Counted from the stretch's first letter, positions 30,739 through 39,414 are shown. The stretch: 64,000 nucleotides of DNA from Pseudomonas sp. GD04019 (GCF_029837695.1 NZ_JAOEEA010000002.1:429058-493057); one strand, 5' to 3'. Numbers and translations: made by a program. Notes: a model not told the origin generated them from the letters alone.

Positions 30739-33318
30739 TTAGCTGCGCGTCTTCCATGTATATATCAGCTCCAGGGCGCGGCGCGGTGTCAGATCATCGG
30801 GATTGATCTTGCCCAACTCCTCCAGAACCGGATGGGGCAGGGCGGCGAACATGTCGCTCTGCAGCGGTGCGCTGGGTTGGCCGGGTTCACTGCGCGGTAT
30901 CTCGTGGGGCAGGCTGGTAGTCTCCAGGCGCGCCAGATGCTCACGAGCGCGCTGGATCACCGGGCTGGGTACGCCGGCCAGCTGGGCCACCGCCAGGCCG
31001 TAACTCTGGCTGGCCGGGCCGGGTAATACGTGGTGCAGGAAGACGATGCGCTCGTTGTGCTCGGTGGCGTTGAGGTGCACGTTGGCCACCACCGGCTCGC
31101 TCTCCGGCAGTACGGTCAGCTCGAAGTAGTGGGTGGCGAACAGGGTCCAGGCGCGCAGCTTGGCCAGATGCTCGGCGGCTGACCAGGCCAGCGACAGGCC
31201 GTCGAAGGTGCTGGTACCGCGGCCGACCTCATCCATCAACACCAGGCTGCGGTCGCTGGCGTTGTGCAGGATGTTGGCGGTCTCGCTCATCTCGACCATG
31301 AAGGTCGAGCGGCCACCGGCCAGGTCGTCGGAAGAGCCGATACGGGTGAAGATGCGGTCCACCAGCGACAGCTCGCAGGCGGCTGCCGGCACGAAGCTGC
31401 CGATATGGGCCAGCAGCACGATCAACGCAGTCTGGCGCATGTAGGTGGACTTACCGCCCATGTTCGGACCGGTAATGATCAGCATGCGGGTGTCGTCGTC
31501 GAGCCCCAGATCGTTGGCAACAAACGGTGTTTCCAGCACCTGCTCGACCACCGGGTGGCGACCCTGGTCGATGCGGAGGCAGGGTTCTTCGACGAAGCGC
31601 GGGCGGTTCAGGTCGAGGTTCAGCGCGCGCTCGGCCAGGTTGCTCAGTACGTCCAGCTCGGCCAGGGCACTGGCGGTGTCCTGTAGCGGCGCCAGATGGG
31701 TGATGAGCAGTTCCAGCAGCTCTTCATACAGCTGCTTCTCGCGGGCCAGAGCGCGGCTCTTGGCCGACAGCGCCTTGTCCTCGAAGGTTTTCAGCTCCGG
31801 GGTGATGAAGCGCTCGGCACCCTTGAGGGTCTGGCGGCGGATGTAGTCGGCCGGGGCCGATTCGGCTTGCTTGCTCGGCAGCTCGATGAAGTAGCCGTGC
31901 ACGCGGTTGTAGCCGACCTTGAGGTTGGCCAGGCCGGTGCGCTCCTTCTCGCGCGCCTCCAGGTCCATCAGGTACTGGCCGGCGTTCTCGCTGATCGACT
32001 GCAGCTCGTCCAGCTCGGCGTCGTAACCGGTCTTCAGTACGCCGCCGTCGCGGATCACCGCCGGCGGGTTGTCGATGATCGCCCGGGCCAGCAGATCGGC
32101 CAGCTCCGGGTAGGTGCGGATGTTTACCGCCAGCTCGGCCAGGTGCGGGGCGTCCAGCTCGGCCATCGCGCCTTGCAGTTGCGGCAGGGCAGCGAGAGCG
32201 TCGCGTAGGCGCGCGAGGTCGCGCGGACGAGCGTTGCGCAGGCCGATACGGGCGAGGATACGTTCGACGTCGCCGATGTCCTTGAGCTGCGGTTGCAGCA
32301 ACTCGAAGCGGTAGCGGTCGAGCAGGCAGGCGATGGCCTCCTGGCGCGCCTCCAGCACGGAGCGATCGCGCAGCGGGCGATTCAGCCAGCGGGTCAGCAG
32401 GCGCGAGCCCATGGCGGTCTGGCAGCGGTCGACCACCGACTGCAGGGTGTTGTCGCGGCCGCCGGCCAGGTTGGTGTCCAGCTCCAGGTTGCGGCGGCTG
32501 GCGCCGTCGAGGATGACGGTGTCGTCCAGGCGCTCGTGGCGCAGATTGCGCAGATGCGGCAGGGCGGTGCGCTGGGTCTCCTTGGCGTAGACCAGCAGGC
32601 AGCCGGCGGCGCCGATGGCCAGGGTCAGGCCTTCGCAGCCGAAGCCCTTGAGATCCTGCACGCCGAACTGCTGGCACAGGCTCTTGCGCGCGCTGTCGCG
32701 CTCGAAGTCCCAAGGCGCGCGACGGCGTACGCCGCGGCGCTTTTCGATCGGCAGGCCCTGAGGCCAGTCGTCGGGGATCAGCAGTTCGGCGGGGCTCAGG
32801 CGCTCCAGCTCGGCCAGCAGATTCTCCCAGCCTTTCATCTCCTGCACGCTGAAACGGCCGCTGGTGATATCCAGCACGGCCAGGCCGAACAGCTTCTCGT
32901 CGCCGAGGATGGCGCCGACCAGGTTGTCGCGGCGCTCGTCGAGGAATGCTTCGTCGCTGATGGTGCCAGGGGTGATGATGCGTACCACCTGGCGTTCCAC
33001 CGGCCCCTTGCTGGTGGCCGGATCGCCGATCTGCTCGCAGATCGCCACGGCCTCGCCGAACTTCACTAGGCGCGCCAGATAGCCTTCGGCCGAGTGGAAC
33101 GGAATCCCGGCCATGGGAATGGCCTGGCCGGCAGACTGACCGCGGGCGGTGAGGGTGATGTCGAGCAGCGCGGCGGCCTTTTTGGCATCCTCGTAGAACA
33201 GCTCGTAGAAGTCGCCCATGCGGTAGAACATCAGCATGTCCGGGTGCTGGTTCTTCAGCTTCCAGTACTGCTGCATCATCGGTGTGTGCTGGGAAAAATC
33301 GGAAATATCTTTTGCCAT
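30739..33318 (-). CDS. mutS: DNA mismatch repair protein MutS
   Basis: This 859-aa mismatch-recognition ATPase has the mismatch-binding Phe-x-Glu in [17 protein letters not shown], Walker [16 protein letters not shown], the signature [16 protein letters not shown], and a C-terminal beta-clamp/tetramer region ending [11 protein letters not shown]. The start at [15 protein letters not shown] fits known MutS N-termini. An in-frame GTG at 33372 would add 18 residues encoded by the prophage junction. Upstream of the start lies prophage DNA, not the usual chromosomal neighbour, and no good ribosome site or promoter is visible in the 50-base gap. Confidence 0.97.
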   Translation of the reverse strand: MAKDISDFSQHTPMMQQYWKLKNQHPDMLMFYRMGDFYELFYEDAKKAAALLDITLTARGQSAGQAIPMAGIPFHSAEGYLARLVKFGEAVAICEQIGDPATSKGPVERQVVRIITPGTISDEAFLDERRDNLVGAILGDEKLFGLAVLDITSGRFSVQEMKGWENLLAELERLSPAELLIPDDWPQGLPIEKRRGVRRRAPWDFERDSARKSLCQQFGVQDLKGFGCEGLTLAIGAAGCLLVYAKETQRTALPHLRNLRHERLDDTVILDGASRRNLELDTNLAGGRDNTLQSVVDRCQTAMGSRLLTRWLNRPLRDRSVLEARQEAIACLLDRYRFELLQPQLKDIGDVERILARIGLRNARPRDLARLRDALAALPQLQGAMAELDAPHLAELAVNIRTYPELADLLARAIIDNPPAVIRDGGVLKTGYDAELDELQSISENAGQYLMDLEAREKERTGLANLKVGYNRVHGYFIELPSKQAESAPADYIRRQTLKGAERFITPELKTFEDKALSAKSRALAREKQLYEELLELLITHLAPLQDTASALAELDVLSNLAERALNLDLNRPRFVEEPCLRIDQGRHPVVEQVLETPFVANDLGLDDDTRMLIITGPNMGGKSTYMRQTALIVLLAHIGSFVPAAACELSLVDRIFTRIGSSDDLAGGRSTFMVEMSETANILHNASDRSLVLMDEVGRGTSTFDGLSLAWSAAEHLAKLRAWTLFATHYFELTVLPESEPVVANVHLNATEHNERIVFLHHVLPGPASQSYGLAVAQLAGVPSPVIQRAREHLARLETTSLPHEIPRSEPGQPSAPLQSDMFAALPHPVLEELGKINPDDLTPRRALELIYTWKTRS

Positions 33319-33368
33319 CAGTGACTTACAGCTATCCGTAATTTTTTGTGGGGCAGGATTGGGGCAAT
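33319..33368. other. Probable left prophage-chromosome junction (att region)
   Basis: This is the 50-base interval between the mutS start and the integrase stop. It contains GTGGGGCAGGATTGGGGCAA (33349-33368), with repeated GGGGCA units that could be recombinase arm or core sites. No tRNA gene is present, so the target is apparently the 5-prime side of mutS. The exact crossover cannot be set without the right end. Confidence 0.6.
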
Positions 33369-34610
33369 TCACGTTGCTTTGTTCATGCCGTTCCAGATGT
33401 GCTGCAGCTCGTTTGGAGACTCATCGTCCATCCATTTGGCGTACACCTGAACAAGCATGGTGAAGTCTTTATGGCCCATCTGCTTGGCGATGAACGCAAG
33501 GTTACCACGGGCCACCAAGCACCAGCAGGCGTAGGTGTGGCGGGTCTGATAGGGGCGGCGTGGGCGGATCTCGGCGCGGCGCTGGATGTTGCCCCACTTG
33601 GTATTCCAGGCGGTGGGGCCAAACCAGATGTTCACGTTTTTCTTGCGCGCCTGGATGACTGGCGAGATCAGTGGGGTGGCGGTCTCTTGCACGGATTCGT
33701 GCCGGGTGAGTTGGACGGTGATTTCCTGCGCCTGCAGGCCGTGCTCGATGGCCAGCAGCTGCTTGCATGCTTCCAGGGCTGGGGGAAACAGCATCACCGT
33801 GCGCTTCTTGCCAGTCTTGGGCAGCTTGAAGGTGCCCTTGCTGGTGATGGCGCGGTTGACGTTGATCAGGCCCCGCTCCAGGTCGATGTCTTCGCGGGCA
33901 AGGGCGCACAGTTCGCCGGGCCGCAGGCCGGTGTAGACAGCCAGGGTGATGGCCGCATGATCCATGGGGTGCAGGCAGCCCTTGTTTAGCAGCAGCTCCA
34001 GCTCGGCCTTGGTCAGCGGGTCGGGGTCGCGGTCGGTCATTTCAAAGCGGGTGCAGGCGCTGGCCAGGCCCGGTTTGCAGTAGCCGTTGGCCTCGCACCA
34101 GCCGAGAAAGCCGGCGAGTGTGGCCAGGTAGTGGTTGGCTGTGGATGTGGCGCGATCCTCGATCAGATCCACGCGCAGCTGCTGGATGTCCTCGGGCAGC
34201 AGTACGCTTGCCAGGCGATCTTTGCCGAGCATGCCCACGCAGATGTCGATAGCCCAGCCATAGCGGCGCTCGGTTTCCTCGGTGATGTCCACTGCTTTCA
34301 GCGGCTTGTAGCGGGCGGCAAGGACGTGCAGGCGCTCATCCCGGCTGTTGCTGTAGTTGCCGGCCTGGCGCGAGTTGGGGAAGTGCTGGGCATAGTCGAA
34401 CCTGCCCAGCTTGATGTCATGAAGAACAGCCGCCCGGAGTTGGGCGGCGTGCTTGATGTTGGCCTTGGTCACTGGGAGACCTAGGGTCTCCCGGTAGCGG
34501 CGCTTGCGCCACATGAACACGATGCGGATGCTGTTGCCGTGGATCTCGACCCCGGTGTGTTTCGCCAGTTCGGCCTCTAGGCCGCTTCCTGGGGTGCGCT
34601 CTCGACCCAC
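33369..34610 (-). CDS. int: Prophage tyrosine-type integrase
   Basis: This 413-aa recombinase has an N-terminal arm-binding domain of the DUF3596 type (residues ~20-80, [19 protein letters not shown]), a SAM-like core-binding domain (~95-185) and a catalytic domain. Catalytic residues are Arg230 (YTGLRPGEL), Arg357 in PYQTRHTYA (Tyr replaces the usual first His, as is common in this subfamily), His380 (KQMGHKD) and Tyr390 (VQVYAKW). Its TGA overlaps an in-frame GTG of an extended mutS frame, and it points at mutS. Its 5-prime end overlaps the excisionase-like gene by 34 bases. Confidence 0.95.
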   Translation of the reverse strand: MGRERTPGSGLEAELAKHTGVEIHGNSIRIVFMWRKRRYRETLGLPVTKANIKHAAQLRAAVLHDIKLGRFDYAQHFPNSRQAGNYSNSRDERLHVLAARYKPLKAVDITEETERRYGWAIDICVGMLGKDRLASVLLPEDIQQLRVDLIEDRATSTANHYLATLAGFLGWCEANGYCKPGLASACTRFEMTDRDPDPLTKAELELLLNKGCLHPMDHAAITLAVYTGLRPGELCALAREDIDLERGLINVNRAITSKGTFKLPKTGKKRTVMLFPPALEACKQLLAIEHGLQAQEITVQLTRHESVQETATPLISPVIQARKKNVNIWFGPTAWNTKWGNIQRRAEIRPRRPYQTRHTYACWCLVARGNLAFIAKQMGHKDFTMLVQVYAKWMDDESPNELQHIWNGMNKAT

Positions 34611-34774
34611 TTGTCTACCTCCTCGATGTTGATGAACACGCGCCCGTCACGCGCTTTGCGCCACATGCGGCCCTGTGCCCAGGTGCCATCCTTCACCTTG
34701 TGTTGAATGGCGTTGGGGGTGTAGCCGAACAGCTCTGCGGCTTTAGGGATGAGTACCCAGCGAGGTGTGCTCAT
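34577..34774 (-). CDS. Excisionase-like DNA-binding protein
   Basis: This 65-aa protein has a helix-turn-helix of the excisionase/AlpA type: VLIPKAAELFGYTPNAIQHK followed by a basic wing (QGRMWRKARDGRVFINIEEV). AGGAGG lies just upstream of the ATG. It overlaps the integrase gene by 34 bases and starts inside the stop of the small zinc-knuckle gene. It probably binds the attachment region and directs excision. Confidence 0.82.
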   Translation of the reverse strand: MSTPRWVLIPKAAELFGYTPNAIQHKVKDGTWAQGRMWRKARDGRVFINIEEVDKWVESAPQEAA

Positions 34775-34941
34775 ACGACCTCCTGTTGAGTCTTCAGCGC
34801 CTTGCGCTTCTTCGAGCAGGCCGCGTGGCTGCCGGCGCTGCGGGTGCGCTGGCAGATGTCGCAGACGTTCTTCCAGTCGTAGTAGCGGCCGCCTGCTTCG
34901 AGGTGCTTGGGGCGGCGCCTGAGGAGTGGGGTAGTGCTCAT
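34771..34941 (-). CDS. Small zinc-knuckle phage protein
   Basis: This 56-aa basic protein (MSTTPLLRRRPKHLEAGGRY...) carries CDIC (residues ~29-32) and a His/Cys pair (SHAACSKKRK), suggesting one zinc site. It is coupled at both ends by ATGA overlaps: with the methyltransferase gene upstream and the excisionase-like gene downstream. This supports it as a real gene despite its length. The function is unknown; nucleic-acid binding is likely from its charge. Confidence 0.7.
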   Translation of the reverse strand: MSTTPLLRRRPKHLEAGGRYYDWKNVCDICQRTRSAGSHAACSKKRKALKTQQEVV

Positions 34942-36716
34942 GCGGCCTCCCTGGTGTCTTGCTCGACGAACAGCGGGTTAGCGCGCAGCAGGGCTTCAAG
35001 TGCCGGCGGCGATACTGAGTTGCCGACCATGCGCACCTGGTCGCGGGCCTTGATCTTGCGGCCATCGTGGCCCTTGTCGATCACGTAACTGGTAGGGAAG
35101 CCTTGGGCGCGGTACAGCTCGGCAGGGGTGAGCATGCGCATGCCGATGTCGACGATCACATAGGGGTTGCCCTTGACCATTACCGTCACCAGCGCCAGCC
35201 GGTCTCGGGTGGTGATGGTGGCTGCCGGGTCGCGCGGGTCGTAGGTGTTGTCGCTGCCGTAGTAGCCCATCAGGAATGCCGCCACGCGCAGGGCACCGGC
35301 CTCCACCTCGGGTGCCAGGGTGCATTCCATTAGCGCCAGATCCTCGGCACCTGCGGTAATCACTGGGGCTGTGTCGCGCGGATCCCGCCCGACGCAGCCA
35401 TTGCGCAGGGTCACAAGGCTGGCGGTGACGACGTTCTGCTGGCTTCCCGTGGTGGTGATGGCCGTTGCCGGGCGAGTTGGGTGGTGGCCTGGCGTGGTGC
35501 AGTAGCCGCCGTTGTGCTGCGCCAGGTAGGCAACTGTCAGAGCGAAGTGCCCGCCCTTGACCCCTGCACACAGCGTCGGCACGGGGGCGTCCGCTGGGCT
35601 GTTGCGCTGGCGGCTGGCGTTGGCGTGTTCGGTGATGAAGGGTGCCAGCTCCGGCTGCACGAGCGCGAAGCCCTGGCTGCCGGTGATGGTTCTGGCCGGC
35701 GTGTTGGTTGGCTGGCCACGGAACTCGGTGCCACCGTGGTTCACGCTGACGATAAACGGGTCAGGATGGTTCAGCACGAAGCGCTCGATGCCCTTGCGGA
35801 TGCGCGCCATGGTCTTCTCTACGAGCGGCCGCTTGACCTTGAAGCGCTTTCCGCCTTCCTTGTCGAGGAAGATGGAGGGGCAGGGGATCGACCAGTCGAT
35901 GCAGCTGGCCACCGGCACCCACGGTAGCTGCCCGGGTTTAGGCACCTTTGCGTGGGTGGGCTCCGGCCAATGCAGTGGCATGCCGTCGCGGCGAGCGATG
36001 AAGAATAGGCGCTCCCTAGTGGTTGGGGCGCCGTAGTCGGCCGCGTTGATCTTGCCGTACAGCACCTGATAACCCTGCCGCTTGAACTCGGCGACGAGGC
36101 GGTGCCAGTAGCGGCCCTGCTTTTTGGGGCTGGGGATCAGGTACTGGTTTTGTACTGGCACGCGCTCACCTGGCTCGGCGATGCGGTGGACTGTCTTGCC
36201 GGTGCGTGGGCACTCGACCATATCCAGTGTTACTACGCGGCCAGTAGCTGGGCAGCGCTTGGCGATCAGGTTGCCCCATTTCAGGATTTGGATGACGTTC
36301 TCCATGGTGACCAGCAGCGGTTTGGTCTTGCCCGTCCAGCGCAGCATTTCCCAGGACAGCGACCTGCTCTGCACGCTGCGGGGCTGCCCGCCCTTGGCTT
36401 GGCTGTGGTCAGTGCATTCCGGGCTGCCGTGCAGGTGGCCTACGGGGCGCCCGCCAGTGGCCTCGATGGGGCATTGCTTGCGTACGTCTTCCTGGTAGTG
36501 GTCGGCGTATGGATGGTTGCGTTCGTGCAGGCTGATGGCCTCAGCATCGTGGTTGAGGGCTACGTCTACCGGCTCGCCTGTGGCGTTCTCGATGGCGATA
36601 GAGGCGCCACCGCCCCCGGCAAAGATGTCGACCTTGATGTATCCGTGCAGGTTGAGCGAGAGCTGGCGACGTACTGCTGTGGCAACGGCGTGCAGCTGGT
36701 GATTGAAGGCGGTCAT
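34938..36716 (-). CDS. Phage C5-cytosine DNA methyltransferase
   Basis: This 592-aa enzyme has motif I VDIFAGGGGASIAIENATG, motif IV HGSPECTDHSQAKGG with Cys in the P-x-C context, motif VI MENVIQILKWG, motif VIII-like YGAPTTRERLFFIAR and motif X VRMVGNSVSPPALEALL. Between them, residues ~330-530 form a repetitive target-recognition region with about five copies of a D-P-x-x-P-x-x-TIT-x-ALV-like unit. It methylates cytosine to C5-methylcytosine, probably shielding phage DNA from host restriction. It sits near a Lar-like gene, which fits an anti-restriction set. Confidence 0.93.
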   Translation of the reverse strand: MTAFNHQLHAVATAVRRQLSLNLHGYIKVDIFAGGGGASIAIENATGEPVDVALNHDAEAISLHERNHPYADHYQEDVRKQCPIEATGGRPVGHLHGSPECTDHSQAKGGQPRSVQSRSLSWEMLRWTGKTKPLLVTMENVIQILKWGNLIAKRCPATGRVVTLDMVECPRTGKTVHRIAEPGERVPVQNQYLIPSPKKQGRYWHRLVAEFKRQGYQVLYGKINAADYGAPTTRERLFFIARRDGMPLHWPEPTHAKVPKPGQLPWVPVASCIDWSIPCPSIFLDKEGGKRFKVKRPLVEKTMARIRKGIERFVLNHPDPFIVSVNHGGTEFRGQPTNTPARTITGSQGFALVQPELAPFITEHANASRQRNSPADAPVPTLCAGVKGGHFALTVAYLAQHNGGYCTTPGHHPTRPATAITTTGSQQNVVTASLVTLRNGCVGRDPRDTAPVITAGAEDLALMECTLAPEVEAGALRVAAFLMGYYGSDNTYDPRDPAATITTRDRLALVTVMVKGNPYVIVDIGMRMLTPAELYRAQGFPTSYVIDKGHDGRKIKARDQVRMVGNSVSPPALEALLRANPLFVEQDTREAA

Positions 36717-37327
36717 GGCTGGGCGCTCCTTGCTACAGTCGGTGTGTCTACAAATTGCGGGGTGTTATTGGAATGGATAGAGAAACGAAGACCAGGGCCT
36801 TGACCGAGACCTTGAACGACCTGCTGAAGAATCCGCCGGCCCCCATCCCCACGGATGTTGGTGCTGCTGGTGTTGCTGTATTCGCCGCTTTGATCGAGGA
36901 CTGGGAAGGGCTCAGCCCCTTTGCGCAAGGGCAGTTGCTGCTGGCAGTCGCCATCCTGGCTCAGCATCAGGGCGCAGAGTTGCGCGCCGGCATGACCACT
37001 GCAGAGATCATCAGTAAGCTCCGAGGCGGCCCGAGGTAGGTGCGAATACCCCTTGGCAAGCTGCGCTGCGGGCGGGGTCGGGGAGCGGAGCGATAGGCTC
37101 AATTCCTGTGCGCGGCGCACGCCTGTCGTGGGGTATGCGACTGCGGCGCAGGCGCTGGACTGGGGGAGGAAGATGCCTGCCGCTGCGCGGCAGAGGCTCT
37201 TTGTTTCGCCACCCGGAGGCATTGCAGGGCGGCCCATCGGCAGCGAGGCGAGCAGGTAGCGACGTGCCAGGCCGCCGCCGCGCTTTCGCGCGGCCGAGGC
37301 TTGGGTGCGGTGGGTGGCGAGGCTCAT
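36713..37327 (-). CDS. Possible left-operon protein (overlaps an antisense gene)
   Basis: This 204-aa frame is joined by exact ATGA overlaps to the gene before it (stop 37324) and to the methyltransferase gene after it (start 36716), as expected for a gene of this packed operon. The protein (MSLATHRTQASAARKRGGGL...) is basic and low in acidic residues at first and not clearly globular. The plus-strand gene 36773-37039 lies entirely within it and has the better protein character. Either could be the real gene, or both. Confidence 0.4.
   Translation of the reverse strand: MSLATHRTQASAARKRGGGLARRYLLASLPMGRPAMPPGGETKSLCRAAAGIFLPQSSACAAVAYPTTGVRRAQELSLSLRSPTPPAAQLAKGYSHLPRAASELTDDLCSGHAGAQLCALMLSQDGDCQQQLPLRKGAEPFPVLDQSGEYSNTSSTNIRGDGGRRILQQVVQGLGQGPGLRFSIHSNNTPQFVDTPTVARSAQP
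36773..37039 (+). CDS. Hypothetical helical protein on the opposite strand
   Basis: This 88-aa protein (MDRETKTRALTETLNDLLKN... to ISKLRGGPR) has balanced charge, a predicted helix in FAALIEDWEGLSPFAQGQ, and high third-position GC (about three quarters). GGGGTG lies ~10 bases before the ATG. It is the only plus-strand gene within the left operon and starts 56 bases from the methyltransferase start. It could be a separately expressed lysogen gene. No family is recognised. Confidence 0.5.
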   Translation: MDRETKTRALTETLNDLLKNPPAPIPTDVGAAGVAVFAALIEDWEGLSPFAQGQLLLAVAILAQHQGAELRAGMTTAEIISKLRGGPR

Positions 37328-37581
37328 GGCTGTGCCTCCTCGGTCGAGACTTTTTCAACGTCGCTGATGGGGCCGACTGCGACCCCGATTTTGTTGTCTT
37401 CCGTGTAAAAGACTTTTATGGCGGCGCCCTGTGTATCCAGAAGGAACCCGGCCGCGTGGCCGATAAGCTCAGCCGCAAACCGTTGCCTGCCTTCGGTGGT
37501 GTTGGGGGCCAGCAGAATGGCTTGCCTGAAGATCCGGGCGGTTTCTTTTGCTGGCTGGCAAAGGGGGGTTACCTTGCTCAT
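37324..37581 (-). CDS. Hypothetical phage protein
   Basis: This 85-aa protein (MSKVTPLCQPAKETARIFRQ... to EKVSTEEAQP) has a mixed alpha/beta look (AAIKVFYTEDNKIGVAVGPI). It starts by ATGA overlap with the stop of the Lar-like gene. No family or motif is recognised. It is part of the left operon. Confidence 0.6.
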   Translation of the reverse strand: MSKVTPLCQPAKETARIFRQAILLAPNTTEGRQRFAAELIGHAAGFLLDTQGAAIKVFYTEDNKIGVAVGPISDVEKVSTEEAQP

Positions 37582-37952
37582 GCGCGGCCCTCCTGTTGTT
37601 CGGGCAGGGTTGGGGCAAGCGAAAAGCCAGCCGGTTGGGTGGCGGACACGGTGCCGCCGCGCTGGGTGATTTGCAGGTCAAGCCAGTGAAAGAAGCCTTT
37701 GGGCGCCTCGTAGTAGGCGGCCATCTGCTCGACCTGGCGAAGCACGTCCAGTTGGGCGTGCGCGGTGGGGCGGCGGCTGTTCCATGCCTCGGCCAGCAGG
37801 GGGCGCGGATCATCGCCGCAGGCGTAGCGGACTACTCCGCTGCTGACGCACTGTTTCTCGGCGCATTCGATGATCTGGCCTCCGCACTCTAGGCGGATGA
37901 AGTGCGCGGTGCCGCCGCAGCAAGGGCAGGGAAGTAGGCGAGGTGTGATCAT
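37578..37952 (-). CDS. Lar-like restriction-alleviation zinc protein
   Basis: This 124-aa protein begins with a zinc-ribbon half LLPCPCCGGTAHFIRLECGG, then a second knuckle (CAEKQC) and the pattern AEAWNSRRP typical of Lar-family proteins. Lar of the Rac prophage lowers restriction by host type I enzymes by modulating modification. The C-terminal part (QVEQMAAYYEAPKGFFHWLD...) is unassigned. Both ends overlap neighbours by ATGA. The presence of a methyltransferase in the same operon supports an anti-restriction role. Confidence 0.75.
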   Translation of the reverse strand: MITPRLLPCPCCGGTAHFIRLECGGQIIECAEKQCVSSGVVRYACGDDPRPLLAEAWNSRRPTAHAQLDVLRQVEQMAAYYEAPKGFFHWLDLQITQRGGTVSATQPAGFSLAPTLPEQQEGRA

Positions 37953-38170
37953 GCGATTAGCTCCTTCTGCAGCTGCTCCAGGGCGACGGCCTGGCGGGCG
38001 GCGGTTTGCAGGCTCCACAGTGCTTCCGTGCCGAGGTGGCTGCGGATCTCGCGCTGGAGGGCGGCGGTGTAGGCCTCGGTTTCAGCGAGGCGCTTGGTCA
38101 TGCGTTCGTGATCGCGCACCAGCTGGCCGGCGGCGTCGGGCTGGAGGCGAACAGGTTTCCATGAGCGCAT
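37949..38170 (-). CDS. Small helical hypothetical phage protein
   Basis: This 73-aa protein (MRSWKPVRLQPDAAGQLVRD...) is mostly helical and likely a coiled coil (RMTKRLAETEAYTAALQREI). It lies 8 bases after the preceding gene and overlaps the Lar-like gene by ATGA. Function is unknown. Confidence 0.6.
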   Translation of the reverse strand: MRSWKPVRLQPDAAGQLVRDHERMTKRLAETEAYTAALQREIRSHLGTEALWSLQTAARQAVALEQLQKELIA

Positions 38171-38178
38171 GGGGCACC

Positions 38179-39036
38179 TCACAGGCACAGCGGCTGGCCA
38201 AGACCCTGCTCGGCATGATCCAGGTCGACGGCGGCCCACATTCTCGGGCGGGCTTGATCGTGGTTGGTCGGCGCCAGGGCTGATCGGAGGGACTCGGCGT
38301 GGTTGTGCGCCAGCTGGTCGCTGTCTTCCATGGCCTTGCGGAGGAGGTCGCGGGCGTGGCTGTCGGAGTCGACTGCACCGAGGAGCTGGAAGCGGAACTC
38401 GCCATGCTCGCCGTCACAGAAGAAGTGCGCCTCGTCGTGCAGCCACTCGATCAGGTCGGTGTCGGTGATGGGGCTGTCGGCCATGGAGCAGGTGCGCTCG
38501 GGCTGGTCGAGGATGGCTTTCACGCGGGCGGCCAGGGCATTGATGTTGGCCTGAGCGACTGCTGCTTGGTTGGTCTTGGTGCTGCCGCTGCGGGTGAACT
38601 GGTAGGCCGCCGTGCCCAGCTGCTTGGCGGCGGCCTGCAGGGTGTGCCAGTCGGCGGTCGTCAGGCGCTTGCTGGTTTCTTCCTGCAGCGCGGCGAGTAG
38701 GTCACGGATGACGTTCTCGCGGTCGTTCTCGGCGAAGGCCATTTGCTCGCGGAGTTGGCGCAGCTGGTTTTCGTGCTCGTCCGACTCGGCCGTGCTGTTG
38801 CGCCGCAGGGTGGTCAGCTCGCGGGTGAGGGTGTCGAGCTGGCGCAGGGCGTCGATCAGGCGGTCACGCTTCGCCTGCAGGAGGTTTTGCCAGTAGTCCT
38901 CGGCGGCGGCGCGGCCTTGCTCGTGGCCAGCGTCGCGGCCGGTCTTGAGGGCGAGGCAGTAGGTTAGGCCGATCAAGAGCGCAACGCAGAGCGCGATGGC
39001 GAACAGCGCGTAGATCTGTTGGGTGGTCAGTTCCAT
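38179..39036 (-). CDS. Membrane-anchored coiled-coil phage protein
   Basis: This 285-aa protein has one N-terminal transmembrane helix (ALFAIALCVALLIGLTYCLAL), a long coiled-coil section (~45-125) and a C-terminal globular segment (TDTDLIEWLHDEAHFFCDGE...RFQLLGAVDSD). A basic segment with Gln/Ala joins them. GGAG is 6-9 bases upstream of the ATG. A conserved CCACCAC hairpin lies in its leader (39054-39081). No family is recognised; the topology would suit an inner-membrane protein with a cytoplasmic stalk. Confidence 0.65.
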   Translation of the reverse strand: MELTTQQIYALFAIALCVALLIGLTYCLALKTGRDAGHEQGRAAAEDYWQNLLQAKRDRLIDALRQLDTLTRELTTLRRNSTAESDEHENQLRQLREQMAFAENDRENVIRDLLAALQEETSKRLTTADWHTLQAAAKQLGTAAYQFTRSGSTKTNQAAVAQANINALAARVKAILDQPERTCSMADSPITDTDLIEWLHDEAHFFCDGEHGEFRFQLLGAVDSDSHARDLLRKAMEDSDQLAHNHAESLRSALAPTNHDQARPRMWAAVDLDHAEQGLGQPLCL

Positions 39037-39053
39037 GGTGGTCTCCTAGGGTT

Positions 39054-39081
39054 CGCTTGGCTGGTGGTGGCAGCTGTTGCG
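39054..39081 (-). ncRNA. CCACCAC-loop RNA hairpin, copy 2 (inside left operon)
   Basis: In minus-strand RNA sense: an outer CGC/GCG pair, an inner GCTG (39074-39071), apical CCACCAC (39070-39064) and CAGC (39063-39060). It lies in a 48-base gap between two left-operon genes. The apical heptamer is identical to that of the copy near 41406 and the three copies between cro and the CII-like gene, while the stem sequence differs. Confidence 0.55.
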
Positions 39082-39084
39082 TGG

Positions 39085-39414
39085 TCAGGTGGCTTCGGGT
39101 TCTGGTTGGGTTAGTGCCTTCTCCAGCTTTGCGTCAGCCATGCCGGCGCGGTGCTCGATGTGGGCGGCCAGGTGGTGGATCTCGAAGTAACGAATGGCGC
39201 GGTTGCCGTCTTCCAGGGTGGTGACCGGGATTGGCAGCCGATCGGTGCCGGGCACTGGCTTGAACGTCTCCTCGCTGAGGTAGCGGAAGAAGGTTGCGCG
39301 GGCTGCCTCTACGGGGATGAGTACGGAACCGAACTGGCGAAACAGCAGCTCGATGGTGGTGGCCCTCGGGGCCGGTTGTAGGCGCAGGGCCTTCTGCGTC
39401 TCTTCCTGGCTCAT
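39085..39414 (-). CDS. PrtN-like (pyocin activator family) protein
   Basis: This 109-aa protein resembles the pyocin activator PrtN family: LLFRQFGSVLIPVEAARATF, FFRYLSEETFKPVPG and YFEIHHLAAHIEHRAGMAD. PrtN activates pyocin genes in P. aeruginosa by binding DNA. Small homologues occur in many Pseudomonas prophages with unclear roles. It overlaps its upstream neighbour by ATGA. It could bind phage operators or the excision region. Confidence 0.72.
   Translation of the reverse strand: MSQEETQKALRLQPAPRATTIELLFRQFGSVLIPVEAARATFFRYLSEETFKPVPGTDRLPIPVTTLEDGNRAIRYFEIHHLAAHIEHRAGMADAKLEKALTQPEPEAT

Noticed and set aside
33319..33368. tRNA gene as the phage attachment target
   Set aside because: No tRNA-like cloverleaf or CCA-end sequence is present at this junction.
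34577..35065. Longer reading of the excisionase-like gene
   Set aside because: The extension overlaps two coupled genes in another frame; AGGAGG directly before the ATG at 34774 fixes the start.
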